Source of the DNA: Spartobacteria bacterium
GTDB taxonomy: Bacteria > Verrucomicrobiota > Verrucomicrobiia > Chthoniobacterales > UBA10450
Length of the DNA: 64,000 bases
Reading direction: 5' to 3'
Assembly: GCA_003134785.1 (NCBI GenBank)
Contig: PLCN01000020.1
Span: 248,001 to 312,000, forward strand
Part shown: positions 27,455-35,657 of the stretch, piece by piece
Numbering within the stretch: the first letter of the stretch is position 1
How the letters are laid out: the number at the start of each line of letters is the position of its first letter
Position numbers and translations under genes: made by a program
Notes under the pieces: generated by a model
Database searches by the model: none
What the model saw: only the letters and a program-made list of their open reading frames with translations
Told to the model about the DNA's origin: nothing

Positions 27455-30400
27455 TTAGTTGAGCGCGTAGATCTCTACAACCGCGATACCGGTTGATCCG
27501 CCCGCTCCGCGCACAATCGCGGTGTAGTTGCCCGGAGTAAGCGTACGCACGATAGCTGACTCCAGATTGTTCGGCGGCGGGATCGTGCTGTCGATAATCT
27601 CTTGCTTGTTCGGGCTGTCTACCCAATTATCGTTCGCTTCTAGCAAGGCTCCGTTACTGTCGTGTAATTCCAGAGTCGGGTCGGACATTTTCCCCGGAAC
27701 AGACAAGGAAGGGGCTAGTGCGCGGATAATCACCTTGGCTACGCCTCCTCCGGTTCCTCCGCCGACAATCAACCCACCGATCATGACGTTATCGTTGGTG
27801 TCCACAAATCCACGGCTGCTGATATTGGCGAGCTTCGAGTTCGCGCCCTGCGCCAGATCGTAGACCTCGACAACCCCCACCCCCGTTCCCCCATTCTTAC
27901 CCGCAAGGATGGCGGTATAGTTGCCCGGAGGCAGAGTTGCCACGATGGCCGATTCCAAATCGTTTGTAGGTGCAATTGTCGTGGCGCGAATGTCAGCTTC
28001 CTGAGATTGGCCAGTCCCGTCGTTGATCTTCCAGTTGTCGTTGGTAATAACCGTGCCGTCCGGCTGATGGAGTTCCAACGTCGGATCAGACAAAGTAACG
28101 CCCACACCGCTGAGTGAAGGTCCCATTCCGCGAATGATGACCTTCTTTGGATCGGTTCCTGTGATGATAAAACCACCGATCAGTACCCGATCACCGGCAA
28201 GCACGTCCATCCGGGTCGAAATGTTGAGAAGCCGTGCAGTCAGAGGCGGTGGAAGCGTGGTGTTGACGGTTTTTAGATCGGTCTGGCCTTCCTGCGGAAC
28301 CTGAATGACCTGCGAAGTGCCGCCGACCGTAACAGTCTGCGGGACATACGATATTTGCGTTGCGAGATATGCCGCGTGCAGCGCCCCATCGCCGCTGAAA
28401 TAACCAGAAACATTACTGATTACACTGGTGTCTTCAATCAGCTGTTGATCGGCACTCCAGCTATGCGCGGCGCTGTAATAGACGGTCGCGAAAAGGTTAG
28501 CAATCCCGTCAGAATTCGGCTTTCCAAATTCTAGAACAAGGTTGCCGCTCTTGTCGGCCAGCAGCCGTGCATCATAAAAACCAAGACTACTGCTTCCCGT
28601 GCGGATAAGCTTTGGTGATGGGTCGTCAAGCGTCGCACCGACAAGATCGTTGCCGTGTTGCCACACAACGTGCGCAACGCCACCGCTGTCATAACTGGCG
28701 GTAGGCAGCCGACTGTCAGTTCCATCAGCCGCGAAGCTCTGCGCTCCGCTCCACAGCCCGTGCAATCGGCGGTATACGTCCAGAACACTGGTGCTGGAAG
28801 TGTTCAGATCAGGAACACGTCCGATCACTATAAAAGCATCTTCGCCGCGCACCGCAGCCACGTGATGGGATACCCCGACTAAGGAGGTATCAAGAACAGC
28901 AGGTGGTGTCCAAATTCCGCCAGCACGGGTGCTGTATTTGAGCGTCGATGGACTACCCGATGTGGACAAGAGTTCCGCGTCCGGATTCGAGAGCCAGCTC
29001 AGGAGGACGTTTCCAGCTCCGTCCGACGCTAGCTGAAGGTCTGTGTCAAGAGCAGTGTCATCCGTCAGCGCCGTAACTGGCGTCCATCTTAGAGTTGTCG
29101 GATCGAAGTCGGCTGTGACCACCTCAAAGTCTTTGTAAAACTGCGCCACGTCAGCAAGCGTCGAAACTGAAGTAGGGAAATTTGGATCTTTCACTCGGAG
29201 CCAAGCTGCAACGACCTTCCCAGTACTATCGAGAGCGGCGACGGGAGAGAATTCCGCTTGTGTGTCGTTGACGATGAGTTGGGGCGGACTCCAGTTTCCG
29301 TTCCCATCTTGTATCGACCACATGATTCCAGTAGAGCGGGTCTCAGGCAGGTTTGGGTCGGCGGAGGCCCACATCACTAGTTGGCGACCATCGCTTAGCG
29401 CAATTGTAACTGGGGATGCTCCGGGGAAGAGGTTGGTCACTAACGTCACGCCAGATACCGCAGTCGAGTCGGCATACTTTGCCGAGGCCGCGCTCGTTTG
29501 CTCTTGCTTGATAGCCGGTGAACGAGAAACTTCCCCATCCGCAAAATGCGCGTACTGCCCGAATTGGGCGTAGTCGCGCTTTATCACCGCTACCGTGGCA
29601 GAGGCTCCTCCCTCCGTCACTTGTTCGCATTGCACAGGACTACCAGCGGTATAATTGCATCCATACTCATCGGTTTCTCCTCCGCCTGTGAAGCTTCCGA
29701 AGATGTAATCCATCTTGAGCTTGAAGCCAAGCTTCTCCGTGAACTGCGCGTTGCGCAGGAACGGATCAGACGGAAGGCCGACGGTTGCCTCCCCCTTCGC
29801 GACGCCATAAACGCTTGCCGTTAGACGCTCCGGAATGATTGTGAATTCCAAAGCGGTCGTCAGTTCAATGGTTAGCGATCCAGTGGTGTCGGCAAACTGG
29901 ATGCTACCGTCGCTCCCTTGGTTGAACGTTTCATTGAAAGTCATCGTTGGCGTAACCTCGCAGTTGAGACTGGCCGCATTCCTGAACCAAGACAGAGCTC
30001 CACCAAAGAGCTGCGATTGGATCTTCCCTAAACTCGGAAACGCCGTCAAGATTGGTGTCTTTGACGTAATCTTGCCTTGCAATCCGATACTTGCTGCGCC
30101 CTTCTGCACGACCACGCCGCTGTTACATTGGAGCGTAAGGTCCGCTTTACCACTAACGATTCCAGCTATGCTCCCCGATTGATCCTCGGGGTTGCCAAAA
30201 AGGAAACCTGTTTGACCGGACCCCTCCAACGAGCCGGTGCCGTTCGTAGATACCTTTCCGCTAGCTTTGAAGTAAGTCTCTGCGAGGCCAAATTGGCCAC
30301 CGATAAACGGCACAAATGAGGGGATCGTGATCTGGCCGGTTGCTTTGCCCCAGTGCGGCGACTCGTACGATAAAGAGAACGAGATATCTCCAGTTGCTGA

Positions 30401-31801
30401 AGTAACCAATGTAATTGGCGCAGCCACCCAGGCCGGGATCGGCTCTACGCAAATGTTTTCGAAATCCGAAGTGCTTTGCTGTTTCTGGCCATTGATCGCT
30501 ATGACTTCGAGCGTCGTCGGAAGAAGGCTCGGGGTGAAGTCGCTGCCCATGTTGAATGTGTGTTCCCCTCCCGTAGCCGTCCCGGTCGCACTCGCAATCG
30601 CCGCACCATTGTAGAGGAAATCCACTTCGCCGGGATCACCTTTCCAGTTTACCGCTACTGTGAAGAGGTTTGTAACGTTTGCACCGGCCAAAAACACCCC
30701 GCGATACTGGCGCGTGAGTGAAGTGATAATGGGGCCAGCAGTCGGTGTAGGTGTAGGTGTAGGTGTAGGTGTAGGGATGGTTTTTTGTGGCGTCGCGTAG
30801 ACCGAAACCCCTCTGGCTTGAAGAGCTGCGATTCGCCCCTGCGAAACTGCGTCTCCAACGTCCAAGTAATTATATGTAACATCCACAATATTGGGGGTGC
30901 CGGACATTGCCAGCTGCGGGAAGTCGCCGCTCAGTTGATTGTTGCTGACGTCAAGTTGTGTCAAGTTGCTGAGGTTGCCCAAAGAGGCGGGGATCGGTCC
31001 GCTCAGCTGATTGGTATTAAGGTAGAAGCCTTGTAGGTTAGACAAATTGCCCAAGGAAGCCGGAATCGGTCCGCTCAGCTGATTGGTATTAAGGTAGAAG
31101 CCTTGTAGGTTAGACAAATTGCCCAAGGAAGCCGGAATGGATTCGCTCAGCTGATTCGTACTAAGGTCGAGCAACAGCAGGTTAGACAAATTGCCCAAGG
31201 AAGCCGGAATCGATCCGCTCAGTTGATTGTCATTGAGGCCGAGGATTTGCAGGTTAGACAAATTGCCCAAGGAAGCCGGAATCGGTCCGCTCAGCTGATT
31301 GGCTCCAAGCGTGAGTTGTTGTAGGTTAGACAAATTGCCCAAGGAAGCCGGAATCGGTCCGCTCAACTGATTGCCGTCAAGGAGGAGGATTTGCAGATTA
31401 GACAAATTGGCCAAGGAAGCCGGAATCGGTCCGCTCAGCCGATTGCCGTCAAGGTAGAGGAATTGCAGGTTAGACAAATTGCCCAAGGAAGCCGGAATCG
31501 GTCCGCTCAACTGATTGCCGTCAAGGAGGAGGGTCCTCACATTTCCCGGCACACTGACGTTTCCATTTTGGTCATATCCGACGCCCTTGACATCAACGCC
31601 GGACCAGTCGGCAGCACTGCCATCGAGCCAGCCATCCCTTTGGGGCCACTGCGACCCGTTCGCCGAGTTGTATAGATCAACGAGCGCCTGATATTCGGCC
31701 GGCGGAATCTGATACTGCATGCCATTGTTCGCAGCATCCGCCTCAGCAAGAAACGCAGCGGTCAGTAACAGGCTGGCGGTGATACTTAATGAATGTTTCA
31801 T
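27455..31801 (-). CDS. Giant leucine-rich-repeat surface protein of the element
   Basis: 1448 aa with a signal peptide (MKHSLSITASLLLTAAFLAEADA). An LRR-cap-like start (YQALVDLYNSANGSQWPQRDGW) precedes about nine 24-residue LRRs of the plant-like type (LxGNQLSGPIPASLGNLSNL). A PTPTPT linker follows, then a long beta-rich middle region with Cys-containing segments (about 370-800) and a beta-propeller-like part with repeated 'SDGRQLVMWAS' and 'DGAGNVLLSWLS' units. Two copies of the VLIGG/VMIGG domain close the protein ([20 protein letters not shown] and NDNVMIGGLIVGG), ending VVEIYALN. It is probably exported and surface-exposed, for binding or host/prey contact. It is unusual as cargo of an integrative element and shares its C-terminal domain with the chromosomal gene at 1-4741. 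Confidence 0.92.
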   Translation of the reverse strand: MKHSLSITASLLLTAAFLAEADAANNGMQYQIPPAEYQALVDLYNSANGSQWPQRDGWLDGSAADWSGVDVKGVGYDQNGNVSVPGNVRTLLLDGNQLSGPIPASLGNLSNLQFLYLDGNRLSGPIPASLANLSNLQILLLDGNQLSGPIPASLGNLSNLQQLTLGANQLSGPIPASLGNLSNLQILGLNDNQLSGSIPASLGNLSNLLLLDLSTNQLSESIPASLGNLSNLQGFYLNTNQLSGPIPASLGNLSNLQGFYLNTNQLSGPIPASLGNLSNLTQLDVSNNQLSGDFPQLAMSGTPNIVDVTYNYLDVGDAVSQGRIAALQARGVSVYATPQKTIPTPTPTPTPTPTAGPIITSLTRQYRGVFLAGANVTNLFTVAVNWKGDPGEVDFLYNGAAIASATGTATGGEHTFNMGSDFTPSLLPTTLEVIAINGQKQQSTSDFENICVEPIPAWVAAPITLVTSATGDISFSLSYESPHWGKATGQITIPSFVPFIGGQFGLAETYFKASGKVSTNGTGSLEGSGQTGFLFGNPEDQSGSIAGIVSGKADLTLQCNSGVVVQKGAASIGLQGKITSKTPILTAFPSLGKIQSQLFGGALSWFRNAASLNCEVTPTMTFNETFNQGSDGSIQFADTTGSLTIELTTALEFTIIPERLTASVYGVAKGEATVGLPSDPFLRNAQFTEKLGFKLKMDYIFGSFTGGGETDEYGCNYTAGSPVQCEQVTEGGASATVAVIKRDYAQFGQYAHFADGEVSRSPAIKQEQTSAASAKYADSTAVSGVTLVTNLFPGASPVTIALSDGRQLVMWASADPNLPETRSTGIMWSIQDGNGNWSPPQLIVNDTQAEFSPVAALDSTGKVVAAWLRVKDPNFPTSVSTLADVAQFYKDFEVVTADFDPTTLRWTPVTALTDDTALDTDLQLASDGAGNVLLSWLSNPDAELLSTSGSPSTLKYSTRAGGIWTPPAVLDTSLVGVSHHVAAVRGEDAFIVIGRVPDLNTSSTSVLDVYRRLHGLWSGAQSFAADGTDSRLPTASYDSGGVAHVVWQHGNDLVGATLDDPSPKLIRTGSSSLGFYDARLLADKSGNLVLEFGKPNSDGIANLFATVYYSAAHSWSADQQLIEDTSVISNVSGYFSGDGALHAAYLATQISYVPQTVTVGGTSQVIQVPQEGQTDLKTVNTTLPPPLTARLLNISTRMDVLAGDRVLIGGFIITGTDPKKVIIRGMGPSLSGVGVTLSDPTLELHQPDGTVITNDNWKINDGTGQSQEADIRATTIAPTNDLESAIVATLPPGNYTAILAGKNGGTGVGVVEVYDLAQGANSKLANISSRGFVDTNDNVMIGGLIVGGGTGGGVAKVIIRALAPSLSVPGKMSDPTLELHDSNGALLEANDNWVDSPNKQEIIDSTIPPPNNLESAIVRTLTPGNYTAIVRGAGGSTGIAVVEIYALN
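30905..31545 (-). repeat. 72-bp tandem repeats encoding the LRR array
   Basis: About nine units of 72 bp encode the 24-residue LRRs. Several are nearly identical at the DNA level; the units around 31005-31075 and 31077-31147 match almost base for base. That indicates recent duplication or gene conversion. Confidence 0.85.
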
Positions 31802-31894
31802 ATTCGGAAGCGAGTGATCGGTGTTACTACTGGTCGCCAGTTGAGTGTAGTCGATGAAATCCGACGTTCGGATCGCATTCCGAGCGTTGGTTTA

Positions 31895-32161
31895 TCATCC
31901 ATGACAGTCGTCGTCACGGGCAGGCTCCATTGGCCGAACTCGGCGTCGTGGAGCGTCAGTGGCAGCTGACGGCGTCGAAGGCACTGTTGCGGTAACCCCT
32001 AACCTTAAAATGCCATCACTCTTGTCGTCGTGATTTTGAGAACCCGCCTGCGCCAGCACAGACGATTGAGCGCCACTGCCGCCGGTCAGGGTTTGTGATG
32101 CCGCCTTATGCACACCAAGTGTGCATACAATAATGATTGCGAACGCAAGAATTTGCTTCAT
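31895..32161 (-). CDS. Small exported protein upstream of the LRR gene
   Basis: 88 aa with a signal peptide (MKQILAFAIIIVCTLGVHKAASQ). The low-complexity mature part contains GGSGAQSSVLAQAGSQNHDD and an Arg/Asp-rich end (RRRVRPMEPARDDDCHG). No family recognised. It precedes the LRR gene by 93 nt in the same direction. Confidence 0.5.
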   Translation of the reverse strand: MKQILAFAIIIVCTLGVHKAASQTLTGGSGAQSSVLAQAGSQNHDDKSDGILRLGVTATVPSTPSAATDAPRRRVRPMEPARDDDCHG

Positions 32162-32337
32162 ATCTGAGGAGCTATTTTGGGGCGGGGGTGAAACATTGAC
32201 GCGCGAATTACAGCAAGATTTCAGTCATACGCCAAGAATTAATTTTGCCTCTTGTTGCGCCGCCAATCCTCGGCAGGTCTTGAACGGCCTGAGCTCGATA
32301 CTACCAGCCCAGTAGATTTGTAACATTGGCTGGAGGA

Positions 32338-33363
32338 TTACAGGCCTGCGCGCTCAGCGTTGACAATTCGCTGCAAGTCGCGCCGCCAGACATATTCGCT
32401 TATGGTACAATAGATTACCCCGTATTTCCCCATCGGATCACAAACCGCGAACTGTTCCTTGCCCTCGGTCGGTCGCTGCAAGACAAACAGATTCGGGTCT
32501 TCTTGTAGTCGCAGAACGGTCCAGAGCCTCCCTTGCCAAAACACTGTCCTTGGCATCGCGTCGAAGTCGCGCTCCGGTATCGCTAGACGTTCCGCACAGT
32601 CGAGAATCTCTCGGTAGTGTGTCCAAATCCATTTGCGTGATGAATCTGACGCTTTGTAGCCATGGTGCCTCGCCACTTCTGCCACGGCTCTCCTCCACCT
32701 GGCCGCAAATGGGCTCGTCCAAGAAAATCGCGCCATACAAATGCGTTTGAAATTCGCGCTGTAGGATACGCGCCTGAGTTTCTTGTCTGATTTCAATCGG
32801 CTTTGGTCGATGTGCCGAGCCAGATAGATCGACCATCCCTCGATGTCTCCGACACGCGCGACCGTCGTTCTTCCAAATCCATGACTCGCGGCTGAAGCCT
32901 TCAAGTTCTTGCGCAAGCTCGCAAGGCGGTCCTTTCCGGATTTTCGTTTACCGCAATATTCAGTCATCGCGAGCGTGATGTGATAATGGATCTGGCCCTT
33001 TCGTGTCCGACCCGTCACTCGCACGTAAACGAGACAGTTCGTCCGTATTACATTGGTCAGGAAGCCATTCAGCAGTCGCTGGGCTTCTTTGTTCGGGACA
33101 TCCCTTCGTAGCGTCAGACAGATTTCCAACAGGCGATTAGCTTTCCAATACGGCTCCAGGCTGAGGATATTCTGTTGTACGGCATACGCTTTTTTGGAAA
33201 GGCGAAGAGGGTTGTCATATTCGATTTTTCGATGTTGGGAGTATTGAATTGGTTGGTTTCGGGATTGAGTTATGTCCTCCTTTACAGGACAAGGACACGC
33301 GGTCGGATCAGGTTGGAATTCGATAAGCCGGCCTTGTTGCCGTAGTGGGGAGAAATTGTTCAT
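32338..33363 (-). CDS. HUH-type Rep-like protein (rolling-circle replication or transfer)
   Basis: 341 aa, basic. VRVTGRTRKGQIHYHITLAM holds His126-Tyr-His128, matching the metal-binding HUH motif of rolling-circle replication initiators. WSIYLARHIDQ (Tyr180) resembles the 'Y-x-x-K-Y' catalytic motif, with Arg-His in place of Lys-Tyr, and is followed by KSDKKLRRVSYS, as in phage/plasmid Reps. The C-terminal third (about 240-341) is helical and not recognised. It implies replication of the excised circle or a phage/plasmid ancestry for this end of the element. The N-terminal coding region includes one copy of the 42-bp repeat. Confidence 0.6.
   Translation of the reverse strand: MNNFSPLRQQGRLIEFQPDPTACPCPVKEDITQSRNQPIQYSQHRKIEYDNPLRLSKKAYAVQQNILSLEPYWKANRLLEICLTLRRDVPNKEAQRLLNGFLTNVIRTNCLVYVRVTGRTRKGQIHYHITLAMTEYCGKRKSGKDRLASLRKNLKASAASHGFGRTTVARVGDIEGWSIYLARHIDQSRLKSDKKLRRVSYSANFKRICMARFSWTSPFAARWRRAVAEVARHHGYKASDSSRKWIWTHYREILDCAERLAIPERDFDAMPRTVFWQGRLWTVLRLQEDPNLFVLQRPTEGKEQFAVCDPMGKYGVIYCTISEYVWRRDLQRIVNAERAGL
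33264..33302. repeat. 42-bp repeat with internal hairpin, copy B
   Basis: It matches 27343-27384 in the same orientation (one substitution, 4-nt deletion) and carries the same TGTCCT/AGGACA hairpin. It lies inside the 5' coding part of the HUH Rep-like gene. The two copies bracket about 5.9 kb containing the LRR gene, the small exported protein and most of the rep gene. Confidence 0.75.
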
Positions 33364-33374
33364 CGTCGTGCGGT

Positions 33375-34229
33375 TCAGGTTTCCAAAGGAGTGACTGCCT
33401 TGAGTCGTTTAAGGCATTCCGTTCTGCGGATAAGGTTCGCGAGCGAAGGCGACGGGTGATGCTTGGCGACTTCGTGCAATTTACTCAGCGCATTTATCCA
33501 TTGGCATTCTTTCAGTCGTTCCCAGGGCATATCGGTGTTCTGATCTTCGGAAGGCCAGAGTTGAGGAACGGCTGTAGCGTCATCCAACGCTTCAACCGTG
33601 CGGTCAAAAACCGTTTCTGGGGTGATATATCTTGGCGGTATTTCTGTCAGGCAAGAGCCGTAGGCCGCATGGTGTATCAGGGTCCAGTTTACCACATTCC
33701 TATGGAGCACCACCTCACGCGTCAGCAACTCTTTCGATACAAGGCGCAGATTACCATTCTTCGCAGCCCAATCCGCTGCGGTATCTTTGTAATGATTCTC
33801 GATGAGAAGGGTCTCAGGCGAAAAGAAATCTGGACCAACAAATTCCAAGTACTGGCGATCTCCGCAAATATGGTGCGCTGTACTGTTGTTGTAGCAGTCC
33901 ACCAACGGTAGAGCCTTCCATAAGAGCTGACGCACAGAGGACGCGAGCCACTCGTCTTCGTCCGGGATTTCGATTCCACGCACGCTCAACCAAAGGAGGG
34001 TGCCATATAGCGTCGGTGTCTTCTCGCGATTACGTCCTAGGATGTAGTGCTGCAGGGTCGAGAGCGGAATCCACTCACTATTGGCCGGCAGGAGCGTTCT
34101 GGCTTCATCCTCGGGCAGTCCGGTAATATTTTTCGCGCCTTCTACGGTCGTGGCATTATCCAGAAGGTAAGGATTGAGAATCCGAATCTGTTGAATTCGC
34201 GAGGGGTCATTTAGAGGGGTCGTGCTCAT
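33375..34229 (-). CDS. Hypothetical protein with ankyrin-like segment
   Basis: 284 aa. The centre (DTAADWAAKNGNLRLVSKEL, then WTLIHHAAYGSCLTEIPPRY) resembles two degenerate ankyrin/Arpin-type repeats. The N-terminus (LTGLPEDEARTLLP-like, EWIPLSTLQHYILGRNREKT) could be a small DNA-binding or recognition domain. It overlaps the excisionase-like gene by 4 nt (ATGA, 34226-34229) and is followed by the Rep-like gene 12 nt downstream, so the three probably form one operon. Function unknown. Confidence 0.65.
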   Translation of the reverse strand: MSTTPLNDPSRIQQIRILNPYLLDNATTVEGAKNITGLPEDEARTLLPANSEWIPLSTLQHYILGRNREKTPTLYGTLLWLSVRGIEIPDEDEWLASSVRQLLWKALPLVDCYNNSTAHHICGDRQYLEFVGPDFFSPETLLIENHYKDTAADWAAKNGNLRLVSKELLTREVVLHRNVVNWTLIHHAAYGSCLTEIPPRYITPETVFDRTVEALDDATAVPQLWPSEDQNTDMPWERLKECQWINALSKLHEVAKHHPSPSLANLIRRTECLKRLKAVTPLET

Positions 34230-34432
34230 TTCGCCACCTCTTGGTTGATGAACTCGTTGATTTTCTCGACATGCGTGAAATCGGTGTTCCCAAACCGTTT
34301 GAGCGGGAGTTGGCGGATGAGTTTTTCGCCTAACCCCGTTAATTTGATCGCGGATTTAACGCTAATGAACGGCGCTTGGACCTCTGCGCGGTTGATTGGC
34401 CTGACAGTTTTGATGGATGATATGTGTTTCAT
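34226..34432 (-). CDS. Excisionase-like helix-turn-helix protein
   Basis: 68 aa. APFISVKSAIKLTGLGEKLI followed by RQLPLKRFGNTDFTHVEKIN fits the winged HTH of excisionase/AlpA proteins ('ISVKEAAKLTG.SE..IRR...RFG'). It is the last gene before attR and faces inward, a usual place for a recombination directionality factor or a regulator of the rep operon. Confidence 0.6.
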   Translation of the reverse strand: MKHISSIKTVRPINRAEVQAPFISVKSAIKLTGLGEKLIRQLPLKRFGNTDFTHVEKINEFINQEVAK

Positions 34433-34671
34433 CCATATCTTCTGTTTCTTTTTCAGAGGCCGAAAGGAACTATTTTCAATTATTTTTCGGTGGTCACTTT
34501 TTTGTCACTCCGTCTAGGTCCGAACGGCGATCTTTAGACTTGATTTGGGGCGTTTGCCTCTGGTAAAGTGCGTTGAAGCTAGGAAACGAGACGAAACTTC
34601 GGATCAGCAGATTGGGGGTTCGAATCCCTCCAGGCACGCTCTCCCGCAAAAGGGACGCCGTCTAACTAACT
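34433..34671. other. Right end of the element and junction with the chromosome
   Basis: No gene. GGTGGTCACTTTTTTGTCACT at 34489-34509 matches the left-end arm-site repeat. The attR core runs from 34596 to 34633, and the displaced tRNA 3' end CAGGCACG at 34631-34638 follows. The promoter of the excisionase-like operon must also lie here. Confidence 0.6.
34596..34633 (+). repeat. attR core (displaced 3' end of tRNA-Arg)
   Basis: It is 37/38 identical to 13489-13526. It continues as CAGGCAC plus G, which pairs better with the acceptor 5' strand GTGTCTG (six Watson-Crick pairs and one G-U) than with random sequence. It is therefore very probably the original tRNA 3' end pushed away by integration. 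Confidence 0.85.
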
Positions 34672-35595
34672 CTAGGGCCCAGAAGGCCGGGTAGGAGCGC
34701 GCACCGGTTCGGGGCCCAAACCGCCGCCAATTCCAAGATAAATGCTGGGCGGATCGTCGTCCCCACTTTGCACGATAGCGGCTGTGACCCCAAACCGGCT
34801 GCCTCGCCATTGGATTCCCGCCGCCCAGGGAGTGAACTCATCCTTCCTTCGGGCAAACTGAGTGACCTCTCCAATCAAATAAAAATTGTGCGGCAGTTGC
34901 ACCTCGACGCCGCCGTAAAACCGGTTGGTGTTTCGATCGGGCGCCTCGAGCCACGATTCACGAAATCCTCCCTGAAAGGTCACCGTTTTCAAAAAACCCT
35001 TCTCGTCTATTGGAACGGTCTTTGAAAGAGCGACGAAGGCGTTCGAAGAATCAAAGTTGTCCGTGCCAAACTTTGAGTAGGCGCCAAGACTTACTTCCGG
35101 CCACCATTCGCGGTCCCGAACCAGCCGGACCCTGGCCATCGGTCCCGCGGTGCCGTAGGAACCTTCCGGAAGTTCCGCGCCGGTAGTATTGAAGCTGATC
35201 AGGTCGGCGACGATGCCTAGCTCAAGCCAGTCCCGCACACCGTAGCTAAGGAACATGTGGTGTCCGATCTCGTCGGTGTCCTGGTTGGTCAGCACGAAAC
35301 AATAGCCGAAGTCGAAGGTGCCTTGGGGCAAGGTGGCCGAGGTGGGGTTGAGAAACATTCCCGAGGGTCCTTCCGCCGTGACCAATCCGCGCGACTCCCT
35401 CACCGTCACTGGAGTTTCCACGATCGGATATTCCTTGGCGTCGTAAGTGGCTTCCGAACCGGCGAAGCTAGCGCTCACACTGAGCGCACCGGCCAAAGCA
35501 ATCGTCGCAACGGATCCGAGCCAGCCGATCCGTGCCGGTGTGCGCGAGACGCGGCGGCTATTGATCACACGGGAGTTCGCACAAAATGAAGACAT
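34672..35595 (-). CDS. Outer-membrane beta-barrel-like protein
   Basis: 307 aa with a signal peptide (WLGSVATIALAGALSVSASFAG). The mature part alternates aromatic/hydrophobic strands (FDFGYCFVLTNQDTD, WLELGIVADLISFNTTGAEL, WWPEVSLGAYSKFGTDNFDS, NFYLIGEVTQFARRKDEFTP), as in outer-membrane porin-like barrels, and it ends with a short Pro-rich tail. It is the first chromosomal gene beyond attR and lies 62 nt downstream of the STAND NTPase gene in the same direction. Whether it works with the conflict cluster is unknown. The ATG at 35595 is chosen; a GTG two codons upstream is equally possible. Confidence 0.7.
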   Translation of the reverse strand: MSSFCANSRVINSRRVSRTPARIGWLGSVATIALAGALSVSASFAGSEATYDAKEYPIVETPVTVRESRGLVTAEGPSGMFLNPTSATLPQGTFDFGYCFVLTNQDTDEIGHHMFLSYGVRDWLELGIVADLISFNTTGAELPEGSYGTAGPMARVRLVRDREWWPEVSLGAYSKFGTDNFDSSNAFVALSKTVPIDEKGFLKTVTFQGGFRESWLEAPDRNTNRFYGGVEVQLPHNFYLIGEVTQFARRKDEFTPWAAGIQWRGSRFGVTAAIVQSGDDDPPSIYLGIGGGLGPEPVRAPTRPSGP

Positions 35596-35657
35596 CGCCA
35601 CATCTTCATAAGCCGGCGGATAGAGTCAACGCTAATCTTCCGTGAACGGGAGGAGAA

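Larger units (their letters stand above)
13489..34633. mobile_element. 21-kb integrative (probably mobilizable) element in tRNA-Arg
   Basis: The ends are the direct repeats 13489-13526 and 34596-34633: 38 bp with one mismatch, G13504 against A34611. The left copy lies in an intact tRNA-Arg and the right copy is a headless 3' fragment. A tyrosine integrase is the first gene at the left end and a small HTH, excisionase-like protein is the last at the right. Inside are a relaxase-like gene and a HUH Rep-like gene. Cargo includes a methyltransferase-SIR2 operon, acetyltransferase, phosphoesterase and LRR surface protein. This matches the general plan of integrative mobilizable elements. No type IV secretion genes are present, so transfer would need a helper. 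Confidence 0.88.

Noticed and set aside
30905-31545. 72-bp repeat array as CRISPR or satellite DNA
   Set aside because: The repeats are in frame and encode leucine-rich repeats without variable spacers.
34596-34638. Second tRNA-Arg at the right end of the element
   Set aside because: Only the 3' half is present, with no D arm or acceptor 5' strand; it is the displaced end from integration.
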